Made by a program: the position numbers and the translations under genes. Positions 17,901 through 25,656 of a DNA stretch of 64,000 nucleotides are shown here, piece after piece. Every line of letters starts with the position of its first letter. The first letter of the stretch is position 1. Below the pieces are notes generated by a model. That model ran no database searches and was not told the origin of the DNA. It saw only the letters and a list, made by a program, of their open reading frames with translations. The DNA comes from GCA-2683825 sp965662355 (GTDB lineage: Bacteria > Planctomycetota > UBA1135 > GCA-002686595): the NCBI GenBank assembly GCA_965662355.1, contig CBFIHP010000006.1:186001-250000 (forward strand), in the 5' to 3' direction.

Positions 17901-19632
17901 CGAAGCCCGGCGGCCTGCCGATCGCGATCCGCAGGAGTTCCTCGAGCGCGTTGCTGAGGCCGTCGCGATCGTCGTCGTTCGCTCCGTCGACGAGCGGGAT
18001 GTCCGGCGAGAGCGGATCCGAGGCGAAGAGCAGCTCGAAGTAATCCGGGGCCTCGTCACCGTCGATGTCCGAGACCTGGTTGGGGGCCGGATCGAAACCG
18101 TCGAGCGGGTTGGAGCCGATCAGTAGCTCGATGAAGTCGGGGATGATGTCCGCGTCGGAATTGTTCGAATCCCCGACCGGGGCGCTCGAGCCCAGCGAGA
18201 TGAGCAGGGCTTCGACCGCATCGCTGATGCCGTCGCCGCCGGGGCCGGTTTCCGGCGTGACGTCTTGATCGCCGTTCGCAACCGGCGAGTTGAGATCTAG
18301 CGGGTCGGAAGCGATCAGAGCCTCGACGTAGTCGGAGATGCCATCGCTGTCGGTGTCGTCGAAGGTCGTGACCGCACCGCCGCCGACGATCTGGGCCACC
18401 ACGAGCTCCATCGCATCGGAGATGCGATCCCCGCCCGGACCTAGCTGGTTGTTCTCATCCGCGCCACCGTTGGCGAGAGGATCATCCGCGTCTTGGGGGT
18501 CGTTGAGGCGTACGAGCTCGAGGAAATCCGGTACACCGTCCGCATCGAGATCGAAGTGATCGAAGAGGCTGGGGGAGGTGCTCGAGAAGGCGTTGGAGCC
18601 GCTGAGAAGCTCGGCGAAGTCGGCGATGCCGTCCCCGTCGCTGTCGGTCGCCTCGGAGACCGGAGCGATCGCTCCTCCGCGGATCAGGGTCATCTCGAGT
18701 GCATCGCTGATCGAATCGGCGGGGCCGGTCGCGTTGTTGCTGTCGCTGCCACCGTTCTGGACCGGGTCGTTCGGATCGAAAAAGCCGGTGTCGGCCATGA
18801 TCTCGACGTAGTCGGGAACACCATCGGAATCGGAATCGCTCAGCGTCGTGACGGGCGTGGGCACGCCTTCCCGCTGCAGGTAGGTCTCGACACCATCGGT
18901 CAAGGCGTCCCCGTCGGGACCCAGAAGGCCGCCGTCGGAGTCCTCGGCTCCGCGGAAGACCGGGAAGTCGGAGTTCAGGGGATCGCTTCCGATGCTCAGC
19001 TCGAAGTGATCGGGTAGGCCGTCTCGATCGACGTCGAACACGTCGTAAAAGCGGGGGCTCGTCGACTCGAAGGGGTCGGTGCCGACCTGGGTTTCGAGTA
19101 GGTCGGCGAAGCCGTCAGCGTCGGAATCCGACGCGCTGGTCACGGGGAAGCTAGCTCCACGCCCGGCGAGGTAGGCCTCGAGCGCATCCGTGATTCCGTC
19201 GCCCGGAGGACCGGAACTGCTGCTCTCGTCCGAGTCCGCGGCGCCGTCCACTAGGGGGAGGTTGAAATCCAGGTGATCCAGACCCGAGGCGACCTCCAGG
19301 TAGTCGGGGATGCCGTCGAGATCGGAGTCCGTCCGCGCGGTCACGGGCTGGTTCGCGCCCAGGTTGGCCAGGTATTGCTCCAGTGCATCGGAGAGAGCGT
19401 CCTCACCGGGGCCGAAAGTGTTGTCCACATCGAGGTTCCCCGACGGCGTGGGATCGTCCGGGTTCATCGGATCGGAACCGAGAGCGGTCTCCAGAGAGTC
19501 CGGAAGGCCGTCGTCGTCGGTATCCGTGAGGATGGCGAAGCTGAGATCCCCGCCCCCCGAGCTGGAGCAGGCGGAGAACAGGAGAAGACTGGAGACGGCG
19601 CAGACCGCTCCAAAAGACGCTTTGCTGACCAT
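14968..19632 (-). CDS. Giant lipoprotein with tandem calcium-loop (TSP3/EF-hand-like) repeats, Ig-like and LamG-like domains
   Basis: 1554 residues. The signal peptide ends in the lipobox LFSAC (Cys near residue 21), followed by a Ser/Gly linker. Residues about 37-1110 are a tandem array of acidic loops in two alternating forms: A-type such as DSDGDGIPDYLE (about 18 copies) and B-type such as GPGGDGISDALE (about 14 copies). They give a composite unit of roughly 65-72 residues. Loops of the form DxDxDGxxDxxE are known calcium sites in thrombospondin type 3 and dockerin-like repeats. After the array come an Ig-like segment (about 1115-1215), a laminin-G/concanavalin-like domain (about 1230-1410, starting DLTLWLQADHGIRVD), and a C-terminal domain of about 130 residues typical of bacterial surface proteins. 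Likely a calcium-stabilised stalk holding a binding domain away from the cell. No enzyme motif. Confidence 0.82.
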   Translation of the reverse strand: MVSKASFGAVCAVSSLLLFSACSSSGGGDLSFAILTDTDDDGLPDSLETALGSDPMNPDDPTPSGNLDVDNTFGPGEDALSDALEQYLANLGANQPVTARTDSDLDGIPDYLEVASGLDHLDFNLPLVDGAADSDESSSSGPPGDGITDALEAYLAGRGASFPVTSASDSDADGFADLLETQVGTDPFESTSPRFYDVFDVDRDGLPDHFELSIGSDPLNSDFPVFRGAEDSDGGLLGPDGDALTDGVETYLQREGVPTPVTTLSDSDSDGVPDYVEIMADTGFFDPNDPVQNGGSDSNNATGPADSISDALEMTLIRGGAIAPVSEATDSDGDGIADFAELLSGSNAFSSTSPSLFDHFDLDADGVPDFLELVRLNDPQDADDPLANGGADENNQLGPGGDRISDAMELVVAQIVGGGAVTTFDDTDSDGISDYVEALIASDPLDLNSPVANGDQDVTPETGPGGDGISDAVEALLISLGSSAPVGDSNNSDADIIPDFIELLIGSNPLDGFDPAPNQVSDIDGDEAPDYFELLFASDPLSPDIPLVDGANDDDRDGLSNALEELLRIAIGRPPGFDSMPLDDFDGDGLFDYLEAFAAVDILDPTSPAATGGFKDNDTNDVTGPGGDGISDALELYLSLGGATHPVTSASDTDGDFLADILEVTVVTDPFDATSPFADPNADNDGDGVPDSLEFVIQFLGVKGEIDAGTDTDSDGAPDYLEVLAAVDLLSGDDPVVDGANDLDDDGLSEALEAVLVQLVGGDFNSQSDSDFDGIPDYYEVQTASNPLLEDHPLLGGAGDANDDTGLPDTISDAFEMVLIQQGAMGPISQGTDTDFDGTADYLEVLAATDAFDDLSPVENGRGDPDRDRLRNSTEIVLVRLGADDPAGLLSDTDGDGAPDYVELLIFHNPINSNNPVLFGGDGNDVNEETGPNGDGISDALELILIRQGAKAPVGTPTDTDADGIPDYFEVTIGSNPFITDAPFPNGDEDTDNDTGPTGDGISDALEAVILFFADQVDVPLEEVTTLTDIDLDGVPDYIEVYLGTNLIDSEDFPDDGLAPEARGLALQGEALEGATLTGSYVYFDEDADFEGVPIFRWLREGVAIDGADAPTYVISADDLGKTLSFEVTPVSLYAWPLSSLVGDPATVSIGIPAPGIALTVGGPGGVGRVDGLSDLTLWLQADHGIRVDEDADDERVVGWSDKSSLGVQVKPGLVPPTFIAPSPGTSGTPGTPAAVRFDGRNGLTLPRTIAGEFTLVATFRTDELESWLVGSAPKTGEFADLLFGLSDGRPALTVVGRSLNSDARADDNQLHTLRAVVSSDTISLTLDGTLLSTLQRSAFGELTPARLTIGSATEGLGMFAGDISELVLFDRALNGLEQRLVDHYLTGRYGTRLEDTLYGAFETHPVDIAGIGRDGDLVQNEAHGTGEVILSNPTSLDSGDFLFIGASVASQLFSEDVPNGVAARLARSWAYTETSASTQGIGRVDVTFLLGADSLARTSDDLVLLMDDDGDFSDATLVDIEARYDAFRATAVFEGVELSGEGYFALGLFPSSH

Positions 19633-19904
19633 TTTAGGAGTGAGAAGAGGTTTGGCCCCATTAGGAGGAGGGCGTACTTCGATCGTAAGGCACCGGAGGC
19701 TAGGGCGGCAGGCCCTTTTCCTTCCCTAGGATGTTTCTTTTCACTAGGACCCTGCCAGAATCGCCCCTAGGACGGTTGCTCGCCTTTCCCCGGTGGGGGA
19801 TTCGGGGTTTCGAACGAAAAGAGAGCTCCTTCTCTTCCGTAGGAGGGCCCACAGCTCCCGGCCCACTGCGTAGGGGGGCTGGAAGGATCGCCTACTCAGT
19901 CCCC

Positions 19905-21071
19905 ATGAAGAAACACCACGAGAGTCAATCGCTGGAATGGAACGAGGTGGAAGCGCGCTTCTCGGGCGTCTTTCTGCGGACTTTCCTGCTTCTCGTTCTG
20001 ATCGTCCTCGGCGGCACCTGGTTCTTCAGCAGCCATGCGGCGGGCCTGCTCGTTCCAGAGCCAAGCGCCCGGACAGTGACCCCCCGGGGAGATCTCGCCG
20101 GGGACGAGCACGCCTATATCGAGCTCTTCCAGAACGCCTCGCCGTCCGTGGTGCACATCGAGACCTCGTTGGTCCAGAGCCTCAGCGATCGCTTGCGCGG
20201 GCAGACGACCCTCGAGGGGTCCGGCTCGGGCTTTCTCTGGGACGCCGCCGGTCACGTCGTGACCAACTTCCACGTGATCCAGCGTGCGGAGCGCATGAAA
20301 GTGCACCTGCAGGACGGCAGCACGTGGTCCGCCCACACGGTCGGCTTCGCCAGGGACTTCGACCTGGCCGTGCTGAAGATCGATCTCCCCTCGGATCAGG
20401 CTCGGCCGTTGCCACTCGGAACCTCGGGCGATCTGCAGGTAGGGCAGAAGGTGTTCGCGATTGGCAACCCCTTTGGGCTCGACCAGACCTTGACCACGGG
20501 AATCATCAGCGGTTTGAACCGCTCGATAGGCTCGCGTGGGAAATTCGAAATCCACGGAGTCATCCAGACCGACGCCGCGATCAATCCGGGCAACTCCGGT
20601 GGGCCTTTGCTCGACAGCGCGGGACGCCTGATCGGTGTCAACACCTCTATCGCCTCCACCTCGGGCACGTATTCTGGTATCGGCTTCGCCGTTCCCGTCG
20701 ACACGGTCAACCGCGTGGTCCCCCGTATCTTGCGCGAAGGAGAGGTCCACCGAGCCTACCTTGGAATCTTCACGGGCGAGGACCTCTGGGCACGCGACAA
20801 GGGATTCGAGGGAGCCGTCATCCGCTCCGTCGAATCAGGCGGTCCCGCCGAGGCAGCGGGCTTACGCGGCGTCGAGCTGGACGCGGGCGAGCTGCTCCTG
20901 GGGGACATCATCGTCGGCATCGACGACTTCGTCGTGAGCTGCAACAACGATCTGTACCGCGCCCTCGAGGACTATGGCGTGGGCGACACCGTCCGGGTGA
21001 CGATCTACCGGGCCTTTGGCGGGCAGTGGGGCACGCTGGAAATCGACATCGAGCTCGGCGAGCGAAGCTAG
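19905..21071 (+). CDS. HtrA/DegP-type S1C serine protease with PDZ domain
   Basis: Membrane-anchored periplasmic protease for protein quality control. 388 residues from the ATG at 19905 (MKKHHESQSL). One transmembrane segment lies at about 22-42. The trypsin-like domain has His123 (TNFHVIQ), Asp153 (RDFDLAVLKID) and Ser231 (NPGNSGGP). A single PDZ domain occupies about 285-385. The longer in-frame start at 19731 would put an Arg-rich leader before the membrane segment and is unlikely. Single-PDZ organisation resembles DegS. No regulator is adjacent. Confidence 0.92.
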   Translation: MKKHHESQSLEWNEVEARFSGVFLRTFLLLVLIVLGGTWFFSSHAAGLLVPEPSARTVTPRGDLAGDEHAYIELFQNASPSVVHIETSLVQSLSDRLRGQTTLEGSGSGFLWDAAGHVVTNFHVIQRAERMKVHLQDGSTWSAHTVGFARDFDLAVLKIDLPSDQARPLPLGTSGDLQVGQKVFAIGNPFGLDQTLTTGIISGLNRSIGSRGKFEIHGVIQTDAAINPGNSGGPLLDSAGRLIGVNTSIASTSGTYSGIGFAVPVDTVNRVVPRILREGEVHRAYLGIFTGEDLWARDKGFEGAVIRSVESGGPAEAAGLRGVELDAGELLLGDIIVGIDDFVVSCNNDLYRALEDYGVGDTVRVTIYRAFGGQWGTLEIDIELGERS

Positions 21072-21074
21072 CAA

Positions 21075-21115
21075 CCACCGCGATCACGATCAGCGATCGC
21101 GATCACGATTCGGGC
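21075..21115. repeat. Short GATC-rich direct repeat between convergent genes
   Basis: GCGATCACGAT occurs twice within about 30 nt, with the 10-bp palindrome GATCGCGATC between. It sits in the 63-nt gap between the HtrA gene and the RidA gene. It may be a transcription-stop or protein-binding site, or chance. There is no T-run on either strand. Confidence 0.3.
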
Positions 21116-21134
21116 CACCGCCTGAGCGCACGAA

Positions 21135-21521
21135 TCAGGAAACGATCGCCTCGGCCTCGACCTCGACGACCATGTCCGGATGCACCAAGGCCTTGACCTC
21201 GACCATCGTCGTCGCCGGCCGAATGTCCCCGAAGGCCTCCCCATGGGCGCGGCCCACCGCCTCCCACTGTGAGATGTCCGTCACGTAGATGCGCGTGCGC
21301 ACCACGTCCGCCAGGGTTGCGCCGGCCTTCTCCAGGGCTGCCCCGACGTTGCTGATCGTCTGGACCGTTTGGCGATAGGGGTCGTCGACGCCGACGATCT
21401 CACCGTTTTCATCGGTGGCGGTCGTGCCGGAGACGTGGACCGTGGCACCGATTCTCACCGCTCGCGAGTAACCGACGACGGATTCCCAAGGTGTTCCGCT
21501 GCTGACGTTGTGGCGCTCCAT
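21135..21521 (-). CDS. RidA/YjgF-family protein (enamine/imine deaminase-like)
   Basis: 128 residues, standard length for this trimeric cytosolic family, which hydrolyses reactive enamines/imines released by PLP enzymes. Typical segments: VHVSGTTATDENGEIVG near the N-terminus, VVRTRIYVTDISQWEAV in the middle and PATTMVEVKALVHPDMVVEVEAEA at the end. The arginine of VRTRIYV corresponds to the conserved carboxylate-binding Arg region. Converges with the HtrA gene. Whether this copy is a true RidA or another YjgF subgroup is not settled. Confidence 0.85.
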   Translation of the reverse strand: MERHNVSSGTPWESVVGYSRAVRIGATVHVSGTTATDENGEIVGVDDPYRQTVQTISNVGAALEKAGATLADVVRTRIYVTDISQWEAVGRAHGEAFGDIRPATTMVEVKALVHPDMVVEVEAEAIVS

Positions 21522-21665
21522 AGTCCGCGTTAGGTTCTGGGTTGGCAGGTTCCGGCGGCCTCGCCGGTGGTTGGGTCAACTGAGCCGTAAGCCATGCGCT
21601 GGCTCGGGCCAGGGGCATAGTTTGGTAGGAGAGAGAGTCGAAATGGAAGGTCGAAGACCGAATCC

Positions 21666-22029
21666 TTGATCGCCAACCTCCGCCAGGTGGGTTGTCGCGC
21701 TACGAGGCCAGTGTCTATCTCGGGCTGGTTTGCGACCAGACAGCACGCGTGGCAGAGATCTCGCGCCGGACCGGCGTGCCCCAGCCCAAGGTCTATCAGG
21801 CCCTGGAATTGCTCATCGAAAAAGGCTTTTGCTCGTTGGCGGTCGAGGTCGTCAAGGGCATGGGCCAGATCCACCGAACCCTGATCGAGCACATCTCGAA
21901 GGCCACCGAGAGCATCGAGATCTTCGGGAAGACGACTCGATCATCCTGGTGCTGCGGAATTCCGGTCTCGTGGGCCACTTTCAGGCTTCCTTCGAGGCGG
22001 CCTGGGCGGCCTCACGACCGACTCCCTGA
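21666..22029 (+). pseudogene. Frameshifted TrmB-like winged-helix regulator remnant
   Basis: Three consecutive pieces in shifted frames together read like the N-terminal DNA-binding domain of a TrmB-family transcription regulator. IANLRQVG (from about 21666) is followed, after a one-base shift near 21692, by LSRYEASVYLGLVCDQTARVAEISRRTGVPQPKVYQALELLIEKGFC. A second shift near 21932-21940 leads to DDSIILVLRNSGLVGHFQASFEAAW and a stop at 22029. The helix-turn-helix (AEISRRTGVPQPKVYQALELL) is well preserved. The effector domain is mostly missing. Either a decaying gene or an assembly error with two indels. It lies directly upstream of the enzyme I homologue. Confidence 0.55.
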
Positions 22030-22103
22030 GGGGCTCTATCAGGAGATTCGACGAGCGCCTTTTCGAGGGGCCTCCTTCGTCGAGGCGAGGGCTCACGTAC
22101 CAT

Positions 22104-23933
22104 GTGGCCCGAGCAACGATGAGCCCCATGGATTCCGAAACCCAAAGTGCGATCGATCCCGAGAGCCAGGCCGACCCCGTTTCGGCTGCCGGCGGCGTCG
22201 TCTTGCACGGTCAAACCGTCGCTCCGGGGCTGGCCCTCGGAACGGTGCGCCGCCAGGACGATCACCTGGAAGCGCCTCCGGCCGATCGGATCACGGCGGA
22301 CGGTGTCGATCGCGAACTGAATCGCTTTCGTCAGGCCCTCGATGCGGCCCGCGTTCAGCTCAGCGACCTGCGCGAGAAGCTGCGCGGTCGCATGCCCGAA
22401 GACGAGGCGCGCATCCTCGATACGCATACGACCTATCTGAAGGACTCGGTCTTCATCGCCGATGTCGAGAACCTGATCCTGAACGAGAAGCTGCGGCTCG
22501 AAGCTGCCATCGCCAAGGTCATCGCGGACTTCGATCGCATCTTCCGGCTCGTCCAGAACGTCACCCTGCGCCAGACCGCCGTCGATCTGCGCGATGTGGG
22601 TTTGCGGGTGCTGCGTAACCTCGCCCAGGAGGATACGGCGGAGTCCGAAATGAGCCACTCTTCGCTCGAGGACATTGTGCTGGTTTCCCGCGAGCTCTCG
22701 GTCGTCGATCTGTTCACCCTGCAGAACGAACGCATCCAGGGGATCGTGACCGAGGAGGGCGGCTTGGTCGGCCATGCTGCGATCTTCGCGCGTTCGATGC
22801 GCATCCCGACCGTGATCGGCGTCGAGGGACTGTGCTCCTTGGTGGGCGAAGGTGACTTCGTGATTCTCGATGCCACCGAGGGAACCCTGAGGGTCAACCC
22901 GGGCCCCGAGTTGCGCAAGCAATACGCGCAGACCGCGCGGACCTCGGAGAGGGTAGGCGCTGAAGTACGCGGCGGCGACTGGGTTCGTCCGGTTCCGCGA
23001 ACCAAGGATGGCCAGGAACTCGTGGTGCTCGCGAGTTGTGGCAACCTGCCCGAGGCCCAGCAAGCCGGCGAACTCGGCTTTCCCGGAATCGGTCTCTACC
23101 GCACCGAGCTCCTGTACCTCATCGATCCCTCGCCGCCCTCACTGGATTCGCTCGTGCACCACTATCGATCGGTGTTCTCCGCCGTGGCGGGCAACCCCGT
23201 GACCTTTCGGCTCGTGAACGCCGATTCCGGGATGGGGGTGTCGTACCTGCATCCGGAGCCGGAAAAGAACCCCAGTTTGGGGCGCGTCGGCGTGCGGGCG
23301 TTGCTCGCCAACGAGGACATCCTGCGACGCCAGTTGCAGGCACTTCTCATCGCCGGAGCCGAATCCGACCTACGCGTGGCGATTCCCTTCGTGATCGATG
23401 TCCCGGAGTACTTGCGCGTGCGTGAGGTTCTCGTCGATGCGCGCCAGGAGCTGCGGCGCGAGGGGCTGCCGTACAACGATTCGATCGAGCTCGGCTGTGT
23501 CATCGAGACCCCGGCCTCTATTTTCGGACTCGAGGATCTCGCCCACGAGGCGGATTTCCTCACGCTCAACCTCGATTCGTTCCAGCAGCGCTTTCTGTGC
23601 ATGGATCGCGAGGTTCCCCAGCTCGCCCGGGCCTTCGAGACCCTGCATCCGTTCTGCGTGCGGGCCCTGCGCCAGATCGTCGAGAAGGCAGCGGGTGTCC
23701 CGCTATCGGTCTTCGGTGTCAGCTCGCGCCAAGGTGAGAACACCGACATCTTGCTGGGATGCGGATTCCGCTCGTTCTGTGTCCCACCCTCCGCGCTCGG
23801 GCCGTACCTGGATCGGGTACAGGGGCTCGAGATCACCCAGGCGACCGCGCTGGCGGATCAGCGCGCCGCCGAAAGCGGGAGCACGGCGGCGGATCGCTTC
23901 GCGGGGTATCGGCATGGGTATTCGCCGCCCTAG
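22104..23933 (+). CDS. PTS enzyme I (PtsI)-like protein with divergent catalytic residues
   Basis: 609 residues in the order of phosphoenolpyruvate-protein phosphotransferases: N-terminal helical/phosphohistidine region, swivelling His domain, then PEP-utilising barrel. The phosphorylatable His is kept (H224 in GGLVGHAAIFARS). In the barrel the conserved GTNDLTQY is TLNLDSFQQ (about 487-495; Asp kept, Asn lost) and the Cys of the CGE motif is replaced by Phe (F537 in SVFGVSS). The Arg/Lys-containing DIGGDK segment reads NADSGMG. Glu of IETPAS is retained. It may bind PEP but transfer phosphate poorly, or act as a sensor. No HPr or EII gene is nearby. The start is uncertain: GTG 22104, ATG 22119 or ATG 22128. 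Confidence 0.8.
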   Translation: MARATMSPMDSETQSAIDPESQADPVSAAGGVVLHGQTVAPGLALGTVRRQDDHLEAPPADRITADGVDRELNRFRQALDAARVQLSDLREKLRGRMPEDEARILDTHTTYLKDSVFIADVENLILNEKLRLEAAIAKVIADFDRIFRLVQNVTLRQTAVDLRDVGLRVLRNLAQEDTAESEMSHSSLEDIVLVSRELSVVDLFTLQNERIQGIVTEEGGLVGHAAIFARSMRIPTVIGVEGLCSLVGEGDFVILDATEGTLRVNPGPELRKQYAQTARTSERVGAEVRGGDWVRPVPRTKDGQELVVLASCGNLPEAQQAGELGFPGIGLYRTELLYLIDPSPPSLDSLVHHYRSVFSAVAGNPVTFRLVNADSGMGVSYLHPEPEKNPSLGRVGVRALLANEDILRRQLQALLIAGAESDLRVAIPFVIDVPEYLRVREVLVDARQELRREGLPYNDSIELGCVIETPASIFGLEDLAHEADFLTLNLDSFQQRFLCMDREVPQLARAFETLHPFCVRALRQIVEKAAGVPLSVFGVSSRQGENTDILLGCGFRSFCVPPSALGPYLDRVQGLEITQATALADQRAAESGSTAADRFAGYRHGYSPP

Positions 23934-24043
23934 CCAGAGTGCTGGGTGAAGGGCTGCGTTTGTCGGCGCGGCATCACGCAGGCTCCGGCCTCCGCGGACG
24001 CGGTCTTCAACTCCGTACCGGAGGTAGACGGTCCCTGGAGCGG

Positions 24044-24979
24044 TCACTTCGACTCGTGCACCAGCGGTGCTGTCCCCGGGCCCACGACTCTGCTCGTCTG
24101 CTCCGCTGGGAGGGCCCGGGCGATTCGTTCCGCATCCTCCCGGGCACACACCACGACGACGCCCGACCCCGCTCCACTCAGTGTTGCTCCCCATGCTCCG
24201 GCCGCTTCGGCGGCTGCAATGGCTGCGCGTGCTTCCTCCAGGGCTGCAAGTCGGTAGGGCACGTGCAGGCGGTCTTCGATGCCGATGCGCACCCAGTCCG
24301 CATTGGCCGTGCGGAGTCCCTCCAGGAGAAACGCGAGTCGCCGCGGGTTCTCGACGGCATCGGCGAAGGACACTTGCTCGGGGAGGAGCCCACGTGAGGC
24401 GTGGGTCGAAAAGGTGCGCTCGGGCCACGTCAGTACCAGGCCGACCTGCGGGGCGATCTCGGGAAACAGGAGCGATACCGAGCCGTCTTCCAGGGGGACG
24501 CCCAGGGCACAACCGCCGTACACCGCTGCCGCGGCGTTATCGGGGTGACCTTCGATACGTGAGACTTCGTTGCAGATGGCCGCCTGGGTGGCTGCCGGAT
24601 CCTCGTCCGGGGCGGCCAGGGCTCGGGCCAGAAAGAGTCCGGCGGAGAGGGCTGCGGCGCTCGAGCCCAGGCCCCGGCCCATGGGGATCTCCGAGTGCAG
24701 AGCGAAACGGTAGTGACCCTCGAAGGGCAGCAGCTCGCGGCCCCGCTCGAAGCCAACGAGAAACAGATCCTCCCCCGGGGCGAAGACGGCGCCAGCTCCC
24801 TCGCCCGTACGTTCGACTTCGTGGGCCGCCCCGGAGGGCCCCAACAGCCGTGCTTTCAGTGCCAGATCCAGGGCCAGTCCGAGGCAATCGAATCCCGTCC
24901 CCAGATTGGATGTCGAGGCCGGAACCTCGACATCGAGGGGAACTCGAAAGCCTGTCTTCACGTCTTTCGCAGCGCTCAT
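24044..24979 (-). CDS. thrB: Homoserine kinase
   Basis: GHMP-family kinase that phosphorylates L-homoserine in threonine biosynthesis. 311 residues, the usual size. Diagnostic segments are VEVPASTSNLGTGFDCLGLAL at the N-terminus, the ATP loop IPMGRGLGSSAAA (about 105-115), EGHPDN and the C-terminal TLSGAGSGVV. ATG start at 24979 (MSAAKDVK). It converges with the enzyme I-like gene. No thrA or thrC is present in the window. Confidence 0.93.
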   Translation of the reverse strand: MSAAKDVKTGFRVPLDVEVPASTSNLGTGFDCLGLALDLALKARLLGPSGAAHEVERTGEGAGAVFAPGEDLFLVGFERGRELLPFEGHYRFALHSEIPMGRGLGSSAAALSAGLFLARALAAPDEDPAATQAAICNEVSRIEGHPDNAAAAVYGGCALGVPLEDGSVSLLFPEIAPQVGLVLTWPERTFSTHASRGLLPEQVSFADAVENPRRLAFLLEGLRTANADWVRIGIEDRLHVPYRLAALEEARAAIAAAEAAGAWGATLSGAGSGVVVVCAREDAERIARALPAEQTSRVVGPGTAPLVHESK

Positions 24980-25171
24980 AGATGTACCATCTTAGGAATT
25001 CGGGCTTCCAAAGCCCCGATTCCAGGCTCCGGGAATCCCGTAAAAAGAAGGGCTAGGCATAGTGTTCATGTTCCCCTGGACCACTAGATGCTGTAGCTTT
25101 CCCGGCCTTGTAGCGGCATTTGTCGCTTCCATCCCGACACGCAACCATGCTGACCCTCTAGGAGCGAACCT

Positions 25172-25480
25172 ATGGACGAGGAGCGCGAGCGTTTCTTCTC
25201 CAGACTGGCCACGATTCCCGGGCTACGCACCATGCCCTCGATCGGCCTTTGGATTCTGGCCGAAGTCGACAACCCGCAGGATGTAGCCCGCAAGGTCAAC
25301 CGTCGGTTGAGCCCCGGAACCGTGAGTGTGCCTCGGCACGTCAACGGCGCCGTGCGGCTGCCGGTCAGGGACCCGAAACACAATGAGGAACTCTTCCAGA
25401 CCCTCCGCGATCTCCTGCACCGGAAGGCGCGCACGCGCTACCTGCAGGAACTTCGCGAGGTCTCCGTCGGGGCTGAATAA
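25172..25480 (+). CDS. Small protein resembling the C-terminal domain of class I/II PLP aminotransferases
   Basis: 102 residues. A good ribosome site, AGGAG at 25160-25164, lies 7 nt before the ATG, supporting real translation. The sequence pattern RERFFSRLATIPGLRTMPSIGLWILAEV...GAVRLPVRDPKHNEELFQTLRDLL matches the small C-terminal domain of histidinol-phosphate aminotransferase/CobD-like enzymes (a PG-x-x-x-x-P-S segment, an R-x-x-V-like strand, then N-x-x-L-x-x-x-L). The PLP-binding large domain and its lysine are absent. It may be a stand-alone domain or the remnant of a lost aminotransferase gene. Divergent from thrB. Confidence 0.6.
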   Translation: MDEERERFFSRLATIPGLRTMPSIGLWILAEVDNPQDVARKVNRRLSPGTVSVPRHVNGAVRLPVRDPKHNEELFQTLRDLLHRKARTRYLQELREVSVGAE

Positions 25481-25560
25481 GACAGCCCCGGCCAGATGAG
25501 CCGCGAGCCGCCACCGACGCCCGCACCGGCACCCGGCGGCTTTCGAGCAGGACGAATTTT

Positions 25561-25596
25561 CGAGGGACGGCTTTCGTGGCCGCCCCTCGTTCTTTT
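25561..25596 (+). terminator. Rho-independent terminator after the 102-residue gene
   Basis: Stem CGAGGG-A-CGGC / GCCG-C-CCCTCG (25561-25589) with a 7-nt loop and one A/C mismatch, followed by TTCTTTT. It lies 80 nt past the preceding stop and 60 nt before the methyltransferase, so it could also attenuate the latter. Confidence 0.65.
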
Positions 25597-25656
25597 ATGC
25601 ACAACACGAGCCTTCCAAAGTAGGATCCGCCTGCATCGCTGCAACTGGGATTCGAC

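Noticed and set aside
16081..19017. Several long plus-strand frames inside the repeat lipoprotein
   Set aside because: They are mirror readings of the acidic repeat array, which keeps antisense frames open; no domain similarity.
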